A stretch of 6,556 nucleotides of DNA from Desulfuromonadaceae bacterium. Its GTDB lineage: Bacteria > Desulfobacterota > Desulfuromonadia > Desulfuromonadales > Geopsychrobacteraceae. The notes beneath the pieces are model-generated. The model made no database searches, had not been told where the DNA came from, and saw nothing but the letters and a program-made list of their open reading frames with translations. Shown one piece after another: positions 6,335-6,556 of this stretch (position 1 is its first letter; each line of letters opens with the position of its first letter). The stretch is taken from positions 1 to 6,556 of the forward strand of contig DAOWKG010000141.1 of assembly GCA_030639985.1 (NCBI GenBank), in the 5' to 3' direction. Both the position numbers and the translations under genes were made by a program.

Positions 6335-6556
6335 CTAACCAATTTCGATCAGTGCTGCCAAAGTTTTTTCCATTTCTTCCCGACTACCAATGGATATGCG
6401 CAAGCCGTGCTGCAACAGTGGATCAGAGAAAAAACGTACCAGAATCTTTTTACGCAGCAACGCTTCATAACCCCGCTTACCATCGGCAGCAGCAGGCACG
6501 GCAAAAACATAATTGGTTTGTGATGGCTTGATTTGATAGCCGAGCTTGGTCAATTC
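6335..6556 (-). CDS. hisC: Histidinol-phosphate aminotransferase, C-terminal fragment (5' end outside window)
   Basis: Only the last 73 residues are present; the gene runs in from beyond the right edge, so its start is not visible. HisC is a PLP-dependent class I/II aminotransferase that moves an amino group between glutamate and imidazole-acetol phosphate in histidine synthesis. The fragment matches the C-terminal small domain: [15 protein letters not shown], then a [10 protein letters not shown] segment, then [11 protein letters not shown], whose arginine normally binds the substrate phosphate or carboxylate, and a final helix ending at TAG. Another class I/II aminotransferase is possible from so short a piece, but the VRFF...LRISIG pattern with the following helix is characteristic of HisC. 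An inverted repeat begins 17 nt after the stop. Confidence 0.85.
   Translation of the reverse strand, partial: ELTKLGYQIKPSQTNYVFAVPAAADGKRGYEALLRKKILVRFFSDPLLQHGLRISIGSREEMEKTLAALIEIG

Overview
The window looks like an ordinary chromosomal region of a Gram-negative bacterium. An ADP-heptose epimerase gene (hldD) implies lipopolysaccharide inner-core synthesis. The base composition is moderate, the spacers carry large imperfect palindromes, and every supported gene lies on the minus strand. From memory, these spacer repeats resemble dispersed palindromes common in Desulfuromonadales/Geobacter-like genomes. I therefore lean to that group, but this is inference and could not be checked.

Read in the direction of transcription (high to low coordinates), the layout is as follows. 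At 6556-6335 is the 3' end of hisC, cut by the window edge. At 6334-6117 is a spacer filled by an inverted-repeat element. At 6116-2468 is a probable operon: rnd (RNase D), an EamA-family 10-TM transporter 3 nt behind it, hldD, and an HD-domain phosphohydrolase, with gaps of 3, 46 and 27 nt. At 2467-2086 is a 382-nt spacer holding three inverted-repeat elements and a good sigma70-type promoter for serS. At 2085-814 is serS (seryl-tRNA synthetase), with a likely intrinsic terminator at its stop codon. At 728-234 is a tRNA cluster: tRNA-Ser(TGA), a branched palindromic spacer, tRNA-Ser(GCT) and tRNA-Arg(ACG). The last has its own promoter and a strong intrinsic terminator. Positions 1-183 hold no gene I can support.

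The clearest functional link is serS followed directly by two genes for its substrate tRNAs. RNase D acts in RNA 3'-end maturation, HldD in LPS heptose supply, and the HD protein probably in nucleotide metabolism. I see no shared pathway in the rnd-eamA-hldD-HD group beyond co-transcription.

I did not find convincing evidence of a new biological system. The least explained parts are the repeat elements at 496-621, 2160-2284, 2343-2463 and 6151-6318.
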